A DNA stretch of 41,933 nt from Flavobacteriales bacterium. GTDB lineage: Bacteria > Bacteroidota > Bacteroidia > Flavobacteriales_D > Sanyastnellaceae. The position numbers were made by a program, and so were the translations under genes. Numbering within the stretch: position 1 is the stretch's first letter; every line of letters begins with the position of its first letter. Of the stretch, positions 34,053-41,578 are shown one piece after another. The notes under the pieces are model-generated. The model ran no database searches. It saw only the letters and a program-made list of their open reading frames with translations, and was not told the DNA's origin. The DNA is taken from the NCBI GenBank assembly GCA_947463065.1, contig CANHSF010000004.1, positions 1 to 41,933 on the forward strand. Reading direction: 5' to 3'.

Positions 34053-36029
34053 TCATTTCATTTTTTCTAACCGATCAATATCGTTGCGCAATCGATTGAC
34101 GCGGCGTGAGGACAAACGATCCAAAGGTTTGATGACATGGTAGACACTGTAATACCGTTTCACAATCCAGCGTCGACTGCTGTTGCCAGCTTCTAATGCT
34201 AAATAGTGATCGCGGCGGTGAACTCGCCGCTCTTTGTATATGCCCCATTTCAGAGATGGATATGCACGTTTCAAATCCAGCAACGCACGCTCCAACAGCT
34301 TGGACTGCTCTATGAGCAATGCAGATGTATTGGCATATTGGTTTAGGATCGAATCGCGCAACGCACGTTGATCTGTGCCCGATGGTGTTTGCGAAAGCCA
34401 TTTTTTCAAAAGCGTTCGGTGCTGGCGCGCTATGCCGTCGAGTTGTCGGTGCAGCGTATTGATGCGCGCCATTTTTTGGCGCACCTCCTTGGTAGAAACA
34501 CCAGTTTTCAATGCTTTGATAAGTTGCAAACGCTGCGCGGTAAGGCTTCTGTTGGTAGAGTCCAATTGATCGATGGGCCAATCCAGATCGTCCCAACCCA
34601 TGGAACGCAACACCATCATGCGCTTGTGTTGATTGATCAGTCGCGAGGTCAATTCTTGCACATCGGGCAATGCCAGCAATTGACTGTCCAATGCAGCAAT
34701 TAAAAATTCGTTTTGGATTTTGACCTCCTTTGCAATCGAATTCCATTGCATATCGAGCTCCACAAACTTCTGCCTCAATGCAGCGGTTGTCCAAGATGTG
34801 TCTGGGCGGTTAGCGGGTTGCACTTTCATTATGCTGCGCGACCACGATTTGTTTTTGCTCTTGGATCGACCCACGCCACGTCTTGCCACCTTTGCCTCAC
34901 GCGCATAACCCGACCGCACCCGATCCAACTCGCGGATGCTGCTGCGTTGCTGCGTCCAGATCACCTTGTGGTATGACTTGTGGTCGTTGAGTTTGCGTTT
35001 GTTGAACTCCATGGCATCTGCCCGATGGTGTTTCCATTTTTGCAATACCGCTTCATTCAAACTATCGGCCAGCTCAAATTCGCTGCGATTCCGCTTTTTC
35101 TGTTCCAAAGGATCGCGGGGATGAAAATTCTGTTCAGCAATGTGCGTTTTTTTGTTAGCGAGCAATAGTGGATTTTCTGGATCAAAGTCATGCTCCAATT
35201 CGGCATGTGCCATCATGTAGCTCAGTGTATCCATTTGCGCAATGGCCTTGCAACCGGGACATTCAAATCCTTTTTGCTCCATTTGTTTAGGGCGCTTGAG
35301 AAAATAAAAGGCGCTGTCGGTTATGAATGCATCGTAGGTTTTGGGTTGCACTTGCAACTGCCACATCGGGTGTGCGGGCAGATGGTTGTAGATGAATGCC
35401 TCGCCCGATTTGAGGTAGTATCTGTAGTTGGGATTGCGTTGGAATCGAGGGCTGATGCGAAATGTAGGGTAGCGTCCGAGGGTGAACACATGGCTCAAGA
35501 CGCCCCACAACGTGCGACGCCCATACACCACATGACCACTTGCCCAAGTGATGTCCATGAGGTACCATGCATTGTTGATCTCAACGGCGTTCCACATGTG
35601 ATCGGTGAGAGCCACTCTCCTGCCCACATCAAAATCCATGGACTTGGCAATGCCCGAAATCTTTGCGCATGGCAGATCGGAGGCCGTGCACAGATCCAAG
35701 AACAAGGTACTGTAGCCGACACACGTGGCTTTCCTTTTCCTGAGCGCACGTTTGGAGGTTTCTTCAGATAGATCGCCTGCCAAATATTTTTTTACATCGT
35801 ATTTGATGTGATGGGTGATCCAATGATGAATGGCTGCTACTTTATGGGAATCTGTTTCACAGTTTCTGGTCAGGCGCTGTGCCAAACGCTCTACCCGATA
35901 GGTTGCCCGAAGAGGAACTCGACGGTAGGGAGCAGGCGCTTGATGCGCATCCTGAGCTGCGACCGCTGCGGGAGCAATCAACAGTAGAACCTGCACTAGC
36001 ATGCGTAACCTTAAAATGGAAATTGTCAT
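34053..36029 (-). CDS. Exported transglutaminase-like protein with embedded C2H2-type motif and long basic tail
   Basis: 658 residues. A signal peptide covers ~1-25 (ending AAVAAQ). Residues ~40-170 form a transglutaminase-like papain fold with a full triad: C103 in KATCVGYSTLF, H144 in LTDHMWNAVEI, and D159 in LMDITWASG. Such domains act as periplasmic peptidases or crosslinkers; the substrate is unknown. Residues 257-280 hold CPGC-x14-H-x4-H, a C2H2 zinc-finger-like pattern that is odd in an exported protein. The remaining ~370 residues are helical and very rich in Arg, Lys, Gln and Leu, like a coiled coil. An internal start at residue 10 (36002) is possible. It is convergent with trhO. Confidence 0.85.
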   Translation of the reverse strand: MTISILRLRMLVQVLLLIAPAAVAAQDAHQAPAPYRRVPLRATYRVERLAQRLTRNCETDSHKVAAIHHWITHHIKYDVKKYLAGDLSEETSKRALRKRKATCVGYSTLFLDLCTASDLPCAKISGIAKSMDFDVGRRVALTDHMWNAVEINNAWYLMDITWASGHVVYGRRTLWGVLSHVFTLGRYPTFRISPRFQRNPNYRYYLKSGEAFIYNHLPAHPMWQLQVQPKTYDAFITDSAFYFLKRPKQMEQKGFECPGCKAIAQMDTLSYMMAHAELEHDFDPENPLLLANKKTHIAEQNFHPRDPLEQKKRNRSEFELADSLNEAVLQKWKHHRADAMEFNKRKLNDHKSYHKVIWTQQRSSIRELDRVRSGYAREAKVARRGVGRSKSKNKSWSRSIMKVQPANRPDTSWTTAALRQKFVELDMQWNSIAKEVKIQNEFLIAALDSQLLALPDVQELTSRLINQHKRMMVLRSMGWDDLDWPIDQLDSTNRSLTAQRLQLIKALKTGVSTKEVRQKMARINTLHRQLDGIARQHRTLLKKWLSQTPSGTDQRALRDSILNQYANTSALLIEQSKLLERALLDLKRAYPSLKWGIYKERRVHRRDHYLALEAGNSSRRWIVKRYYSVYHVIKPLDRLSSRRVNRLRNDIDRLEKMK

Positions 36030-36236
36030 TATCGCGTCCTATCGTCTAATGCGAATCCTTCAAATTTAGTTGAAAACAGGGAACCCCAATTCTGCCATGG
36101 CGGGAGCATGCTTCTGGTGCTTGTTTGGAGCGCGTTTGTTCCTCCGGTCTTAAAGCCATTGCTCTTCGCCCAAGCGATGATTGGCTATAGCGAAGGACCG
36201 GATGCAGCGCCGACAAAGGCAAACTTGAGCTCGAAG

Positions 36237-36446
36237 TCATTCCCTTTGGTCAAAATATGTGGTGGCATCGCGGGGTTTCATGCCGCGTCCAATTTTCAAA
36301 AAAGGCAGATTGTCAACGACAGCATGTTTCCAAAATTGTGTACCTGATGATTTGCGCTGTTTGTGCTCCTTGATCAACACACCTTGGTCACAAGTCGCGC
36401 AGACCGTTGGATCGAAGGGCTCGATGTCTAGCGCATGCTCCAACAT
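36237..36446 (-). pseudogene. Possible C-terminal fragment of an IS91-like transposase
   Basis: A 69-codon minus-strand frame encodes LEHALDIEPFDPTVCATCDQG, similar in shape to the late zinc-knuckle region of IS91-family transposases (LTGID..CP.C..G). An in-frame stop directly precedes the ATG, and nothing upstream continues the protein. The identification is weak; it may be chance. Confidence 0.25.
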
Positions 36447-36483
36447 TCATCTGTGGGAACAACGGCTGAGCAGATAGAAGAAA

Positions 36484-36512
36484 CTGATCGGACAGAAGTC
36501 CGACCAGTTTTT
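36484..36512 (+). terminator. Terminator-like hairpin in the decayed region
   Basis: CTGATCGGAC-AGAA-GTCCGACCAG (one internal mismatch) is followed by TTTTT. No intact plus-strand gene lies upstream, so it may be left over from a lost gene. Confidence 0.5.
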
Positions 36513-36541
36513 GATGTAAAGCTCACAAGAGAAGATGCTTT

Positions 36542-36811
36542 ATGCTTCTCTCGCTGATGCGCGACCGGTGGACAAATGATTGGACCAACCGGCGCATGAT
36601 GCGCGTCCTGATTGTTGTATTGAATCAGCTATGTTTATCCGTATGGTATCAGAAACGCATCATCACCAAGGTCAACGCATGGGCAGAGGCTCAATTCCCC
36701 GGGATTAATCCCTTGAACTTCCACTCATCGCATAACACCTTGTGTATTGCAAACGCTTACCGCATGATCACCGGTCTTAGCCGGGACCCGCTTTGGTATT
36801 TTGAAAAATAA
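36542..36811 (+). CDS. Doubtful 89-residue open frame
   Basis: The frame encodes MLLSLMRDRWTNDW, ending ITGLSRDPLWYFEK. It is rich in Trp and basic residues, has no signal peptide and no motif that I recognise. It could be a remnant of a larger gene or chance. It is listed because it is the only long plus-strand frame in the region. Confidence 0.2.
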   Translation: MLLSLMRDRWTNDWTNRRMMRVLIVVLNQLCLSVWYQKRIITKVNAWAEAQFPGINPLNFHSSHNTLCIANAYRMITGLSRDPLWYFEK

Positions 36812-36898
36812 CCACTGGCTACATTCTGCCATCGTGAACCTGAGAAGTATCAACCTTTTTTATCAACCACACGCCTCAAGATCCTCAAGCATCAAGGA

Positions 36899-37270
36899 TT
36901 ACGCCTCTTGCCCAACAGTCTTTTTGTTCAAAACCAAAAGCTCGCTAAGTACGATCTCCGTGGACGAGCGCTTCACACCGTCCTTCTCATAAGAGCGTGT
37001 CGCGATCTTTCCTTCCACAACGACCTCAGTACCCTTTTGCAACAACTTTTCCACGAGCTCAGCAGATTTACCCCATGCCACAACGTTGTGCCATTCCGTG
37101 TTGGTTTGTCGTTCACCTTTGCGGTCAACATAATTCTCGTTGGTTGCCATTGAAAATCGAGCCATTTTTTGGATCGTTTTGTTCTTGCCTGTACCGTTTT
37201 CAAATTCTTTCAATTCCGGTGCGTTGCCTACATTGCCAATAAGGCGAACACTGTTTCTAATTGCATTCAT
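36899..37270 (-). CDS. ssb: Single-stranded DNA-binding protein
   Basis: 123 residues forming one OB-fold: RNSVRLIGNVGNAPELKEF, then MARFSMATNENYVDRKGERQTNTEWHNVVAWGKSAELVEKLLQKGTEVVVEGKI in outline, then RSSTEIVLSELLVL. It coats ssDNA in replication and repair. It lacks the acidic DDDIPF-type tail that contacts partner proteins in E. coli SSB, so it is a short form, as is often seen in accessory or mobile-element SSBs and in some second-copy chromosomal ones. It sits beside decayed sequence and away from the usual gld neighbours, which supports an accessory copy. Confidence 0.93.
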   Translation of the reverse strand: MNAIRNSVRLIGNVGNAPELKEFENGTGKNKTIQKMARFSMATNENYVDRKGERQTNTEWHNVVAWGKSAELVEKLLQKGTEVVVEGKIATRSYEKDGVKRSSTEIVLSELLVLNKKTVGQEA

Positions 37271-37290
37271 CTTAAAAAATAATAAAACGT

Positions 37291-37458
37291 TTAACTGTGT
37301 TTTTTTGTGTTTGTCAAATGGTCTACTCCAAATCCGCTGCAGTCGGTTTCGTTGTTTGACAGGGCAAAGATGTAGGCAACTTTCCGCCCCAGTCGGCGAT
37401 TATCCGGATATTGCCGCTTATAATCGGCTAAGGCCGAATCGTAGTCAGGAGAACCCAT
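37291..37458 (-). CDS. Possible 55-residue protein upstream of ssb
   Basis: An ATG at 37458 opens a 55-codon frame (MGSPDYDSALADYKRQYPDN, then RRLGRKVAYIFALSNNE), ending 20 bp before the ssb start on the same strand. The composition is protein-like, with a basic helical first half, and the spacing fits a short leader gene in one transcript. I recognise no family. It is too short to be sure. Confidence 0.35.
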   Translation of the reverse strand: MGSPDYDSALADYKRQYPDNRRLGRKVAYIFALSNNETDCSGFGVDHLTNTKKHS

Positions 37459-37560
37459 TGTGACTCATCTTTTCAACTATTTATTAACCCGTGCTCTAGC
37501 CGATTAATCTTCGTTTATATTCGTGTCTCTCTTTTTATAACTACTAACAACTCTAAAATT

Positions 37561-37989
37561 ATGTTCAACGAACCTTCTGTGTCGACGGGCAAGGCCTGTT
37601 TGCACTGCAAAGAGCCCATCAAAGGCCGCTCTGACAAAAAATTCTGCAATGATGCCTGCAGAAGCGGATTCAACAACATCAAGTATGCCGATTACAACTC
37701 GCATGTAAAAAAGGTGAACCAACGACTAAAAAGCAATTACAAAGTGCTTCAAAGTCTGCTCAACAATGAGCACGCAAAGTGGGTAAGCGAGGCTACTCTT
37801 GCTGCAGCCGGCTTCCAGTTCCAGTTCTACACCCATGTCCAATTGCATCCCGATGGGGCATTGTTTAAAATGGTTTACAATTATTGCTACACCGCTCATG
37901 AAAGGTCGATGTATTACATCGCCAAATCTGTTCCTGAGCATTTGACCGTTGGTCAATTCAAAGAACAGAGGGGTTTACTGCCCATTTGA
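37561..37989 (+). CDS. Zinc-finger hypothetical protein (DUF2116-like N-terminus)
   Basis: 142 residues. The N-terminus has a zinc-ribbon pattern CLHC-x12-C-x3-C (ACLHCKEPIKGRSDKKFC, then NDACR). A helical middle follows (YNSHVKKVNQRLKSNYKVLQSLL) and then a segment with aromatic residues (QFQFYTHVQLHPDGALFKMVYNYCYT). It is cytoplasmic by composition. It resembles small DUF2116-type zinc-ribbon proteins common in Bacteroidota, of unknown role. It diverges from ssb. A long hairpin lies just past its stop. Confidence 0.75.
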   Translation: MFNEPSVSTGKACLHCKEPIKGRSDKKFCNDACRSGFNNIKYADYNSHVKKVNQRLKSNYKVLQSLLNNEHAKWVSEATLAAAGFQFQFYTHVQLHPDGALFKMVYNYCYTAHERSMYYIAKSVPEHLTVGQFKEQRGLLPI

Positions 37990-37993
37990 TGAC

Positions 37994-38044
37994 AAGTGGC
38001 TTGTCGGCACAACCGAATCGGTTGTGCCGACATTGAAGCCACTT
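37994..38044 (+). other. Long nested hairpin after the zinc-finger gene
   Basis: CGGCACAACC-GAATC-GGTTGTGCCG is a perfect 10-bp stem (38005-38029). It is enclosed by AAGTGGCTT (37994-38002) and its exact complement AAGCCACTT (38036-38044). The structure starts 4 bp after the stop codon. There is no T tract, so it is not a standard terminator. Confidence 0.8.
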
Positions 38045-38191
38045 CAAGCAACTCAACAGGTATTTGACATGCCGATTTCAATGCGTTCAATTGTGCCTAT
38101 TGTTGCACCGCTGTTCACTTCAAGCATGATTTTCATTTCAACGATTAAACCTTTGCCTGCGGACCTGATCATAAGGTCAAATTCAAAGCAT

Positions 38192-38608
38192 ATGAAAAAG
38201 TACATGATCCTATTGGCCATTGTTTGCATCGCAGCAATGGGCCAAGCCCAAACTCAAGCACAACCCGCAGCGGCCAAAAAAGAAATGAAGACACCGGATG
38301 AACGGGCTATGCAGCATACCAAAAAAATGACCGAACGCTATCAACTGAATCCGTCGCAAAGCGAGCGCCTATTGCAAGTCAATCGCGAGCATGCGCAAAA
38401 CAACGCCTCATTCAAAAAAGAGGAAGAAGCCAGCAAAGAAGAGCGCAAAGCGCGTCGTGAACAGAGAAAAGCACTCCATCAAAAATACTTGGAACAAGTA
38501 AAATCGATCATGACGGCCGAACAATTCGCCGCATTCGAAAAGGATGTAAACGATCGCAAAGCCAAGCGCGCTGAAGCTCGAAAAGCCAAAAAAGCCTCGG
38601 AGGGCTAG
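38192..38608 (+). CDS. Small exported basic helical protein (Spy/CpxP- or DUF4890-like)
   Basis: 138 residues from the ATG at 38192 (MKKYMILLAIVCIAAMGQAQ is a clear signal peptide); the frame is open upstream but not coding there. The mature part is almost all helical and charged: TPDERAMQHTKKMTERYQLNPSQSERLLQ, then a Glu/Lys/Arg-rich run with MTAEQFAAFEKD. This layout, including the L-x-P-x-Q and T-x-E-Q-x motifs, fits periplasmic Spy/CpxP-like or DUF4890 proteins, which act as stress-related chaperones or are uncharacterised. It has its own spacer of 200 bp that includes the nested hairpin. Confidence 0.75.
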   Translation: MKKYMILLAIVCIAAMGQAQTQAQPAAAKKEMKTPDERAMQHTKKMTERYQLNPSQSERLLQVNREHAQNNASFKKEEEASKEERKARREQRKALHQKYLEQVKSIMTAEQFAAFEKDVNDRKAKRAEARKAKKASEG

Positions 38609-38609
38609 T

Positions 38610-39011
38610 TCATTTGCGCGAAAACATGAATAGGTGTTTGTTGTTGAGAAAGGGTTGAATGTCTTTGCTAAAAACAAGAAAACCCAGATCTACTAGCCAC
38701 AGCACGCCACCTCCGCCAAATGTAAGTGTATAAACAATGGGGACTTTGACGTCGGTGCCCAAATACAATCGGTGTACACCGAGCATGCCCAAGCTAACAT
38801 TGAGGGCAATAGCAACTAAACGCGCATTGTCTTTGTGGTTCAAGCTATCCCCGTGATCAATACGCTCGAATGCGGGTGACAAGACCCACACGCCCTGTGC
38901 ATCTTGTTCCATCAATGTCTGCATGGCCAATTTCTGAAGGTCCTGTTGGGCTGTGCATTCTCTAGGAATCCACAACGCGAACAACAGAACAAATTGAGCA
39001 ATAATCTTCAT
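38610..39011 (-). CDS. Exported TM2-domain protein
   Basis: 133 residues from the ATG at 39011 (MKIIAQFVLLFALWIPRECTAQ, a signal peptide). A longer frame starts at 39050 but runs through the queA terminator, so the inner ATG is preferred. The C-terminal half is a TM2 domain: two helices with the turn motif GVHRLYLG and then GGGGVLWLVDLGFLVF. TM2 proteins are small membrane proteins of mostly unknown function. The gene ends 2 bp from the convergent basic-protein gene. Only 2 bp separate the start codon from the queA terminator's T tract. Confidence 0.8.
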   Translation of the reverse strand: MKIIAQFVLLFALWIPRECTAQQDLQKLAMQTLMEQDAQGVWVLSPAFERIDHGDSLNHKDNARLVAIALNVSLGMLGVHRLYLGTDVKVPIVYTLTFGGGGVLWLVDLGFLVFSKDIQPFLNNKHLFMFSRK

Positions 39012-39013
39012 AA

Positions 39014-39047
39014 CAAAAAAATACCCGTTGCCTGAGGCAACGGGTAT
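39014..39047 (-). terminator. Rho-independent terminator of queA
   Basis: ATACCCGTTGCC-TGA-GGCAACGGGTAT is a perfect 12-bp stem. On the minus strand it is followed by seven T residues. It lies 30 bp past the queA stop and ends next to the ATG of the following gene. Confidence 0.93.
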
Positions 39048-39076
39048 CAAATATCGGTTGATCGATTGGTATTTTC

Positions 39077-40132
39077 TTAGGAAATAATCAACATCGCATC
39101 GCCGTAAGCCCAGAAACGGTATTTTTCTTTGATCGCTTCTTGGTAGGCTTGCATCACCAAATCATAGCCTCCGTAGGCACACACGCACATGAGCAATGCA
39201 CTTTCGGGTTGGTGGAAATTGGTGATCAAACAGTCGGCGATATTGAAATCGTAAGGCGGATAAATGAACTTGCTGATCCATCCATCAAAGGGCTTCAAGG
39301 TGCGCTCTGTGCTCACGCTACTCTCGAATGCACGCAAGACCGTATTGCCCACCGCACATACACGGCGACCGTTGGCTAAGGCTTGATTTACCATGGCCGC
39401 AGTATTCTCTGGGATGATGCACTGCTCGCTATCCATCTTGTGTTTGGTCAAATCTTCGACCTCCACTTGACGGAAAGTTCCCAAGCCGATGTGCATGGTA
39501 ATTTCGGCCAAATTCACGCCTTTGATTTCGCAACGCTTTACCAACTCGCGGCTAAAATGCAAGCCTGCTGTTGGGGCTGCTACTGCACCTTCGTGCTTGG
39601 CAAATATGGTTTGGAACCATTGATCGTCCTCGGGCTCCAATGGACGGTTGATGTATTTGGGAACTGGGGTTTCGCCTAGCTTGTAGACCAATGCCTTGAA
39701 CTCTTCGTGCGAACCGTCGAACAAGAAACGCAACGTGCGACCGCGTGAAGTGGTATTATCGATCACCTCGGCAACCAACTCGTCGTTTTCGCCGAAATAC
39801 AATTTGTTGCCGATGCGGATTTTGCGCGCTGGATCGACTACAGTATCCCACAATAAACTTTGGGCGTTGAGCTCACGAAGCATAAAAACCTCGATCATAC
39901 TGCCGGTTTTCTCCTTGTTGCCGTACATGCGGGCGGGGAAAACCTTCGTATTGTTGTTGATCATTACATCGCCCTCGTCGAAGTAATCGAGAACGTCTTT
40001 GAACATGCGGTGCTCAATTTTACCGGTTTGTTTGTGAACCACCATTAAACGACTTTCGTCGCGGTGTTTGGCCGGGTAGCTTGCGATCAATTCTTCGGGC
40101 AATTTGTACCTGAACTGACCTAGTTTCATCAT
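39077..40132 (-). CDS. queA: S-adenosylmethionine:tRNA ribosyltransferase-isomerase
   Basis: 351 residues from the ATG at 40132 (a second ATG is at 40129; a TTG 9 bp upstream is less likely). The enzyme moves the ribosyl part of SAM onto 7-aminomethyl-7-deazaguanine in tRNA to make epoxyqueuosine. Family motifs are all visible: [26 protein letters not shown]-type start, [43 protein letters not shown], and [18 protein letters not shown]. The length is normal. It is followed by a strong terminator and preceded by a TACCTTTG element. Confidence 0.97.
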   Translation of the reverse strand: MMKLGQFRYKLPEELIASYPAKHRDESRLMVVHKQTGKIEHRMFKDVLDYFDEGDVMINNNTKVFPARMYGNKEKTGSMIEVFMLRELNAQSLLWDTVVDPARKIRIGNKLYFGENDELVAEVIDNTTSRGRTLRFLFDGSHEEFKALVYKLGETPVPKYINRPLEPEDDQWFQTIFAKHEGAVAAPTAGLHFSRELVKRCEIKGVNLAEITMHIGLGTFRQVEVEDLTKHKMDSEQCIIPENTAAMVNQALANGRRVCAVGNTVLRAFESSVSTERTLKPFDGWISKFIYPPYDFNIADCLITNFHQPESALLMCVCAYGGYDLVMQAYQEAIKEKYRFWAYGDAMLIIS

Positions 40133-40168
40133 GGAAATCAAGGCTGTACGATTTTTAATTTAGGGGTG

Positions 40169-40176
40169 CAAAGGTA
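40169..40176 (-). promoter_or_regulatory. TAnnTTTG promoter element for queA
   Basis: On the minus strand it reads TACCTTTGCACCCC, 36 nt before the ATG at 40132. The upstream TTG box is not clear. Confidence 0.6.
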
Positions 40177-40286
40177 ATGCATTCCAAAACGAATGTAAAG
40201 GGCTAATTTCAAAACCATTGACAGCACTGCGTTTCACGCGATGGTTTATTTGCAAACCTCGCCAAACAAGGCTTTGGGCAACAAGG

Positions 40287-41048
40287 TTACGGCATGGCCT
40301 CGAGACGAGCCAATAACGCCTCAAGATCAATGCTTTGGCTTACGTGAAACGGATGGCTCGACACGCGCCTTAGAGCCGCCAAATAGGCTCCTGTGCCCAG
40401 TTTTTGACCAAAATCGTGCGCTATACTGCGGATGTAGGTCCCTTTGGCACAATTGATCTCAAAATCGATCTTGCCAGGAGATACCAATTTGATTTCAAAG
40501 CTCTTGACCGTAATTGGCACCGCTGGAATGATCATGTCTTGGCCCTTTCTCGCCGCCTGATACGCCCGTTTACCGTCGACTTGTTTGGCGCTGTACAGCG
40601 GTGGCCGTTGCCAGGTTTCGCCCACAAAACTCGCCCGCACGCGCTCTATGTCCTCTAGAGTCACGTGCTCGGTGCTTTTGGGGTTTTCGGGCTCGGTTTC
40701 CAAATCATAACTCGGCGTAGTACATCCCAAGACAATCGTTCCAGTATATACCTTTTCGCCCGACTGAATATCATCGATGAGTTTGGTGTATTTGCCGGTG
40801 CACACCGTGAGCAGACCAGTGGCCAAAGGATCCAACGTACCCGCATGTCCAATTTTGAAGCGTTGATCGTGTCCGTGCTCGTTGGGCGGCAATGGCGGCA
40901 TATTGTTGCGCACATAGGCCTTGATGCGGTTGAGCACGTCGAAACTGGTCCATCCGAGGGGTTTATCGATCAACAAAAACGCCCCCATGGCAAATTCCTC
41001 GCGGGTGGCGAATGTATTGGGTTCGGGCAACACCAGTTCATTTTTCAT
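40287..41048 (-). CDS. truB: tRNA pseudouridine(55) synthase
   Basis: 253 residues from the ATG at 41048 (MKNELVLPEPN). An inner ATG 20 codons later (MGAFLLIDKPLGWTSFD) would also give a complete enzyme. It converts U55 of tRNA T-loops to pseudouridine. The catalytic Asp is D73 in GHAGTLDPLATGLL; other family motifs are LLIDKPLGWTSFDV, YTGTIVLGCTTPSYDLETE, PPLYSAKQVDGKRAYQAAR and CAKGTYIRSIAHDFG. It lacks the longer PUA tail, like other short bacterial forms. It diverges from the MmcQ/YjbR gene, and its promoter element ends 4 nt before the first ATG. Confidence 0.96.
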   Translation of the reverse strand: MKNELVLPEPNTFATREEFAMGAFLLIDKPLGWTSFDVLNRIKAYVRNNMPPLPPNEHGHDQRFKIGHAGTLDPLATGLLTVCTGKYTKLIDDIQSGEKVYTGTIVLGCTTPSYDLETEPENPKSTEHVTLEDIERVRASFVGETWQRPPLYSAKQVDGKRAYQAARKGQDMIIPAVPITVKSFEIKLVSPGKIDFEINCAKGTYIRSIAHDFGQKLGTGAYLAALRRVSSHPFHVSQSIDLEALLARLEAMP

Positions 41049-41052
41049 GGTG

Positions 41053-41060
41053 CAAATGTA
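41053..41060 (-). promoter_or_regulatory. TAnnTTTG element directly before the truB start codon
   Basis: On the minus strand TACATTTG-CACC-ATG. The spacing of 4 nt to the ATG equals that at the DUF2480 gene. Confidence 0.6.
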
Positions 41061-41108
41061 GCTTTGCGCACAGTGATATCCGTAGAAAACGATGTCTGTA
41101 ATTTTTCC

Positions 41109-41116
41109 TATTTTTA
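41109..41116 (+). promoter_or_regulatory. Imperfect TAnnTTTG-like element before the MmcQ/YjbR gene
   Basis: TATTTTTA-CCAC-ATG: one mismatch to TAnnTTTG, again ending 4 nt before the start codon at 41121. Confidence 0.35.
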
Positions 41117-41120
41117 CCAC

Positions 41121-41480
41121 ATGGACATTCAGATCTTTCGAACCTACGTATTGTCGAAATCGGCTGTCACCGAAGAAACACCGTTTGGGCCCGACACCCT
41201 GGTGTACAAGGTGATGGGCAAGGCATTTGCGCTTTGTGGCATCGATGATTTCAGTGGTGTAAATCTCAAATGCGCTCCCGAACGAGCAATCGATTTGCGC
41301 GAACGCTACCATGGCATAACACCCGGCTACCACATGAACAAAAAACATTGGAATACCGTGGCCACAGATGGTTCAGTGCCCCTTGCGCTTTTCCAAGAAC
41401 TCATCGACCACAGTTATGAATTGGTGGTGAACGGGTTGCCAAAAAAGGATCGTGCAAAACTTCAGTCGGGGGTACAATAA
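41121..41480 (+). CDS. MmcQ/YjbR family protein
   Basis: 119 residues from the ATG at 41121 (MDIQIFRTYVLSKSAVTEE); the frame is open far upstream, but that part is antisense to truB. Family features are the opening helix with TPFGPDTLVYKVMGKAFAL, then ERAIDLRERY, ITPGYHMNKKHWNTV, and the final LIDHSYELVVNGLPKK. The fold is related to double-wing DNA-binding domains, but the cellular role of the family is unclear. It diverges from truB with 72 bp between the start codons. Confidence 0.93.
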   Translation: MDIQIFRTYVLSKSAVTEETPFGPDTLVYKVMGKAFALCGIDDFSGVNLKCAPERAIDLRERYHGITPGYHMNKKHWNTVATDGSVPLALFQELIDHSYELVVNGLPKKDRAKLQSGVQ

Positions 41481-41578
41481 CCACCCTCGTATTCGTTCAT
41501 ACATTTGATCAACGATAGAATTGGCGATAAGCGCCCATTGATCGAAACCATTGCTCTATTGACATTACAACTTGATCT

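Larger units (their letters stand above)
36030..36898. other. 870-bp region without an intact gene
   Basis: Only short, mutually inconsistent open frames are seen on both strands. It contains a possible transposase tail fragment (36237-36446, minus), a terminator-like hairpin (36484-36512), a second inverted repeat near 36529-36553, and a 90-codon plus-strand frame (36542-36811) of unclear status. The pattern suggests decayed mobile or accessory DNA between the transglutaminase-like gene and ssb. Confidence 0.55.

Noticed and set aside
39012-39024. TATTTTTTTG as a promoter element for the TM2 gene
   Set aside because: The T run is two bases too long for TAnnTTTG and is better explained as the terminator's T tract.
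39012-39050. Longer N-terminus for the TM2 protein
   Set aside because: It would translate through the queA terminator hairpin, and the inner ATG is followed by a clean signal peptide.
40665-41120. N-terminal extension of the MmcQ/YjbR protein
   Set aside because: The extension is antisense to truB, and family length fits the ATG at 41121.
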